A stretch of DNA of 15,790 nucleotides. Origin: Clostridia bacterium (GTDB lineage: Bacteria > Bacillota > Clostridia > TANB77 > CAG-508). Below, piece after piece: positions 14,255 through 15,790 of the stretch. A program made the position numbers and the translations under genes. Under the pieces are notes generated by a model. The model worked only from the letters and a program-made list of their open reading frames with translations, searched no databases and was not told the origin of the DNA. Where the stretch lies: positions 1 through 15,790 of the forward strand of contig JAAVZQ010000096.1 in NCBI GenBank assembly GCA_022791735.1, given 5' to 3'. The stretch's first letter is position 1; each line of letters begins with the position of its first letter.

Positions 14255-14800
14255 TTTATCTTTATGTATTTGCTTAGCGTATCTGTCTTCCTCTGAAAAT
14301 ACACATCCGCAGTATTTTTGCATATATAGCCCTATTTCGCGTGCTTTTGCCTGTCCTTCTCTAAATCCTACTCTAAAATCTCGATACAAAAATTCTATAC
14401 CATACTTTTGAGCAATTTCTTCTCCTTGTCTTTTTAATATTTCATGTTTTTGATATGGGCTTACCAAAAGAGTTGTAGATATTGTATCATAGCCATTTTC
14501 TTTTGCATATTTGGCTGTTTGTTCAAGTCTTACTTTATAACAGTAATTTTCACATCTCTTTTCTAAATCATGGGTAACATTTTTGCAAAATGTTTTTAGT
14601 CCATATTCCTCTTCAAATATTGCTTTTACATTTATCATTTGAGCATATTCTTTTAAGCAATCTCTTCTGGCTTTATACTCCATATATGGGTGTATATTAG
14701 GATTGTACCAATATACAGTTGGCTCTATACCTTCGTCTCTTAAACTATCTATACAATACACACTACATGGTGCACAACATGTATGTAACAACAATTTCAT
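14246..14800 (-). CDS. queH: Epoxyqueuosine reductase QueH
   Basis: QueH carries out the last step of queuosine synthesis, reducing epoxyqueuosine in the wobble position of tRNAs with GUN anticodons. It is the non-cobalamin alternative to QueG. The 184-residue protein has the family's N-terminal KLLLHTCCAPCSVY (Cys8, Cys9, Cys12), NPNIHPYMEY, CENYCYKVR, LLVSPYQKHEIL, FLYRDFRVGF and the C-terminal KYCGCVFSEEDR, whose cysteines bind an iron-sulfur cluster and a metal. I chose the ATG at 14800 because AGGA lies about 10 bases upstream; a GTG at 14809 is too close to it. It starts 12 bases after the stop of the membrane-protein gene, so they are probably one transcript. Its only CGG triplet (TGC GGA) is out of frame. 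Confidence 0.95.
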   Translation of the reverse strand: MKLLLHTCCAPCSVYCIDSLRDEGIEPTVYWYNPNIHPYMEYKARRDCLKEYAQMINVKAIFEEEYGLKTFCKNVTHDLEKRCENYCYKVRLEQTAKYAKENGYDTISTTLLVSPYQKHEILKRQGEEIAQKYGIEFLYRDFRVGFREGQAKAREIGLYMQKYCGCVFSEEDRYAKQIHKDKLT

Positions 14801-14812
14801 AATAATCACATC

Positions 14813-15790
14813 CTATTTCATATATCTTACTATTCCACCTGCATCATTTTCGTATAGTACTTCTGCATTTTCAAATAATTTATCTTTTGCTCTTTCATAA
14901 AATTCACATCTTTTAAAATAAATCATATAGTCTACTTTTCCAATTCTGTTTATAGCATTTTTGTATTTCATAAACAATTTTTCTTGCCCACCATACAAAG
15001 AACCATACTCGTCTAATTCATCATAATAACTAACATATCTTAGCAAAACATACACCCAATATGTTTGCTCATCTTCTCCTAGAATCTCTATATCTCCATA
15101 CAAAAAGTCTAAATTATCTTTTGCATATTTTAGAACTTCTATTTCTTCAGGTGTGACATCTTTTGGTCTTTCTAAAATCATTGTCTTGTTTACACCAAAA
15201 ATTTCTGCTACATTCCATAAGCTTTCATTTACATTATCATGGTTAAGTGGCATATTTATAAATATCAAATTAACCACTATAATAAACACATAAACTCCTA
15301 AAATCAAACCCGCAACTATTTTATCCTTATCAAAAATGTCTATTAAACTTTTAAAATTAATATATATAACCATTAACCACAAAATAAAATAATTTTTCAT
15401 TAAAAAATATTCTGATACTTTTTCTAGTTTTACACATATAAATAATATTATCATAAATATTATTAGACCTGCAAGTTGGAGTATTTCAAAGTTATTCCAC
15501 TCTTTTGCTTTTATTCTTTTGTAAATATAATACACAGTTAGTGGAACAAATAAAATTATGCTTGAATAATAATTTATGTATATATATCCCTCTAATTTAA
15601 AACTATGACTTAAAATATATGACGAATAGTCTAGTGCTTTTTCTACTGAGCCATTATAAAATATGCTATATAATTCTGGTACTAGATGATATACAAATCC
15701 AAGTACAAATGGTACGACTAACGTTATAGATATTAATAGTATACTATTAATATCTTCTTTCCTAGGAAAGAATGGCGTTATCCATTTTAT
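14813..15790 (-). CDS. Polytopic membrane protein of unknown function, 5' end outside window
   Basis: The frame is open from the window edge to the stop at 14813, at least 325 residues. The visible part has several hydrophobic helices: ILLISITLVVPFVLGF near the edge, SSIILFVPLTVYYIY, LAGLIIFMIILFICV, YFILWLMVIYI and VAGLILGVYVFIIVVNLIFI. The last third is soluble and acidic (GDIEILGEDEQTYWVYVLLR) and ends YENDAGGIVRYMK. The layout, many helices followed by a soluble C-terminal domain, recalls integral-membrane glycosyltransferase-like or other uncharacterised clostridial proteins, but I see no diagnostic motif and assign none. The GTG at 15535 is internal, not the start. It contains no CGG. 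It is the upstream partner of queH. Confidence 0.7.
   Translation of the reverse strand: MKWITPFFPRKEDINSILLISITLVVPFVLGFVYHLVPELYSIFYNGSVEKALDYSSYILSHSFKLEGYIYINYYSSIILFVPLTVYYIYKRIKAKEWNNFEILQLAGLIIFMIILFICVKLEKVSEYFLMKNYFILWLMVIYINFKSLIDIFDKDKIVAGLILGVYVFIIVVNLIFINMPLNHDNVNESLWNVAEIFGVNKTMILERPKDVTPEEIEVLKYAKDNLDFLYGDIEILGEDEQTYWVYVLLRYVSYYDELDEYGSLYGGQEKLFMKYKNAINRIGKVDYMIYFKRCEFYERAKDKLFENAEVLYENDAGGIVRYMK

Noticed and set aside
1..15790. Sequencing or assembly error as the cause of the extra C bases
   Set aside because: Errors before GG would not know the reading frame, but all 12 fall in the same codon phase, always as CGG, and none in the G+C-richer genes. Not fully excluded without reads.
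1..15790. P-site tRNA slippage as the general mechanism
   Set aside because: The preceding codons re-pair poorly and differently (AAG to AGC, GAC to ACC, GTA to TAC), so a shared slip is unlikely.
1..15790. CRISPR arrays, rRNA and tRNA genes, transposase or integrase genes
   Set aside because: I looked for regular spaced repeats, clover-leaf patterns and recombinase motifs on both strands and saw none. A tRNA scan was not possible.

Overview
The window comes from an AT-rich, anaerobic, endospore-lineage Firmicute, most likely a clostridial bacterium. The evidence is the gene order der-plsY-gpsA, the block rny-ymdB-spoVS, a rubrerythrin/rubredoxin pair, queH, strongly AT-biased codon choice and a Clostridia-style prepilin. 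Most genes lie on the minus strand.

The most striking observation concerns decoding. Read conventionally, six genes look broken: a prepilin-like gene, gpsA, der, a dCMP deaminase gene, rny and topB. They contain 12 apparent +1 frameshifts. Every one is at an in-frame CGG codon, and skipping the C, so that the next three bases are read as a glycine GGN codon, restores the expected family sequence. All reading frames then close exactly: GpsA 327 aa, Der 440 aa, RNase Y 515 aa, TopB 640 aa. In the AT-rich native genes I found no CGG read as arginine, although AGA, AGG, CGT, CGC and CGA are used. About twenty CGG triplets that fall out of frame in the same genes cause no disruption. I infer genome-wide +1 recoding at an apparently unassigned CGG codon, by ribosomal skipping or by quadruplet CGGN decoding as Gly. 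The genes are therefore annotated as intact CDSs spanning the shifts.

Layout, left to right. 1-330 is a partial prepilin-like gene. 331-884 is non-coding and holds a foldback element. 885-2702 holds a YcxB-like membrane protein, an unknown membrane-anchored protein and a small unknown protein. 2708-6551 is a minus-strand cluster dcd-der-plsY-gpsA (GTPase for ribosome assembly plus two phospholipid genes), broken by two foldback elements. 6647-7031 holds a solo palindrome, a promoter, a G+C-richer 56-codon gene and a shared terminator. 7036-7728 is rubredoxin-rubrerythrin (oxidative stress). 7864-8388 is a second G+C-richer gene of unknown function. 8557-11394 is rny-ymdB-spoVS. 11395-11843 holds the rny promoter and a foldback element. 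11844-13768 is topB. 13883-14191 is a third G+C-richer gene. 14246-15790 is queH and the end of a membrane protein gene.

Two other systems deserve attention. One is a family of long foldback elements with conserved ends GTCCGCG(A)CAGG and GGCAGGAC, two copies of which sit between the arms of unrelated perfect palindromes. The other is a set of three G+C-richer single-gene islets with their own AT-rich promoters and terminators. Two of these islets carry in-frame CGG codons without any frame change, the only counter-examples to the CGG rule here.
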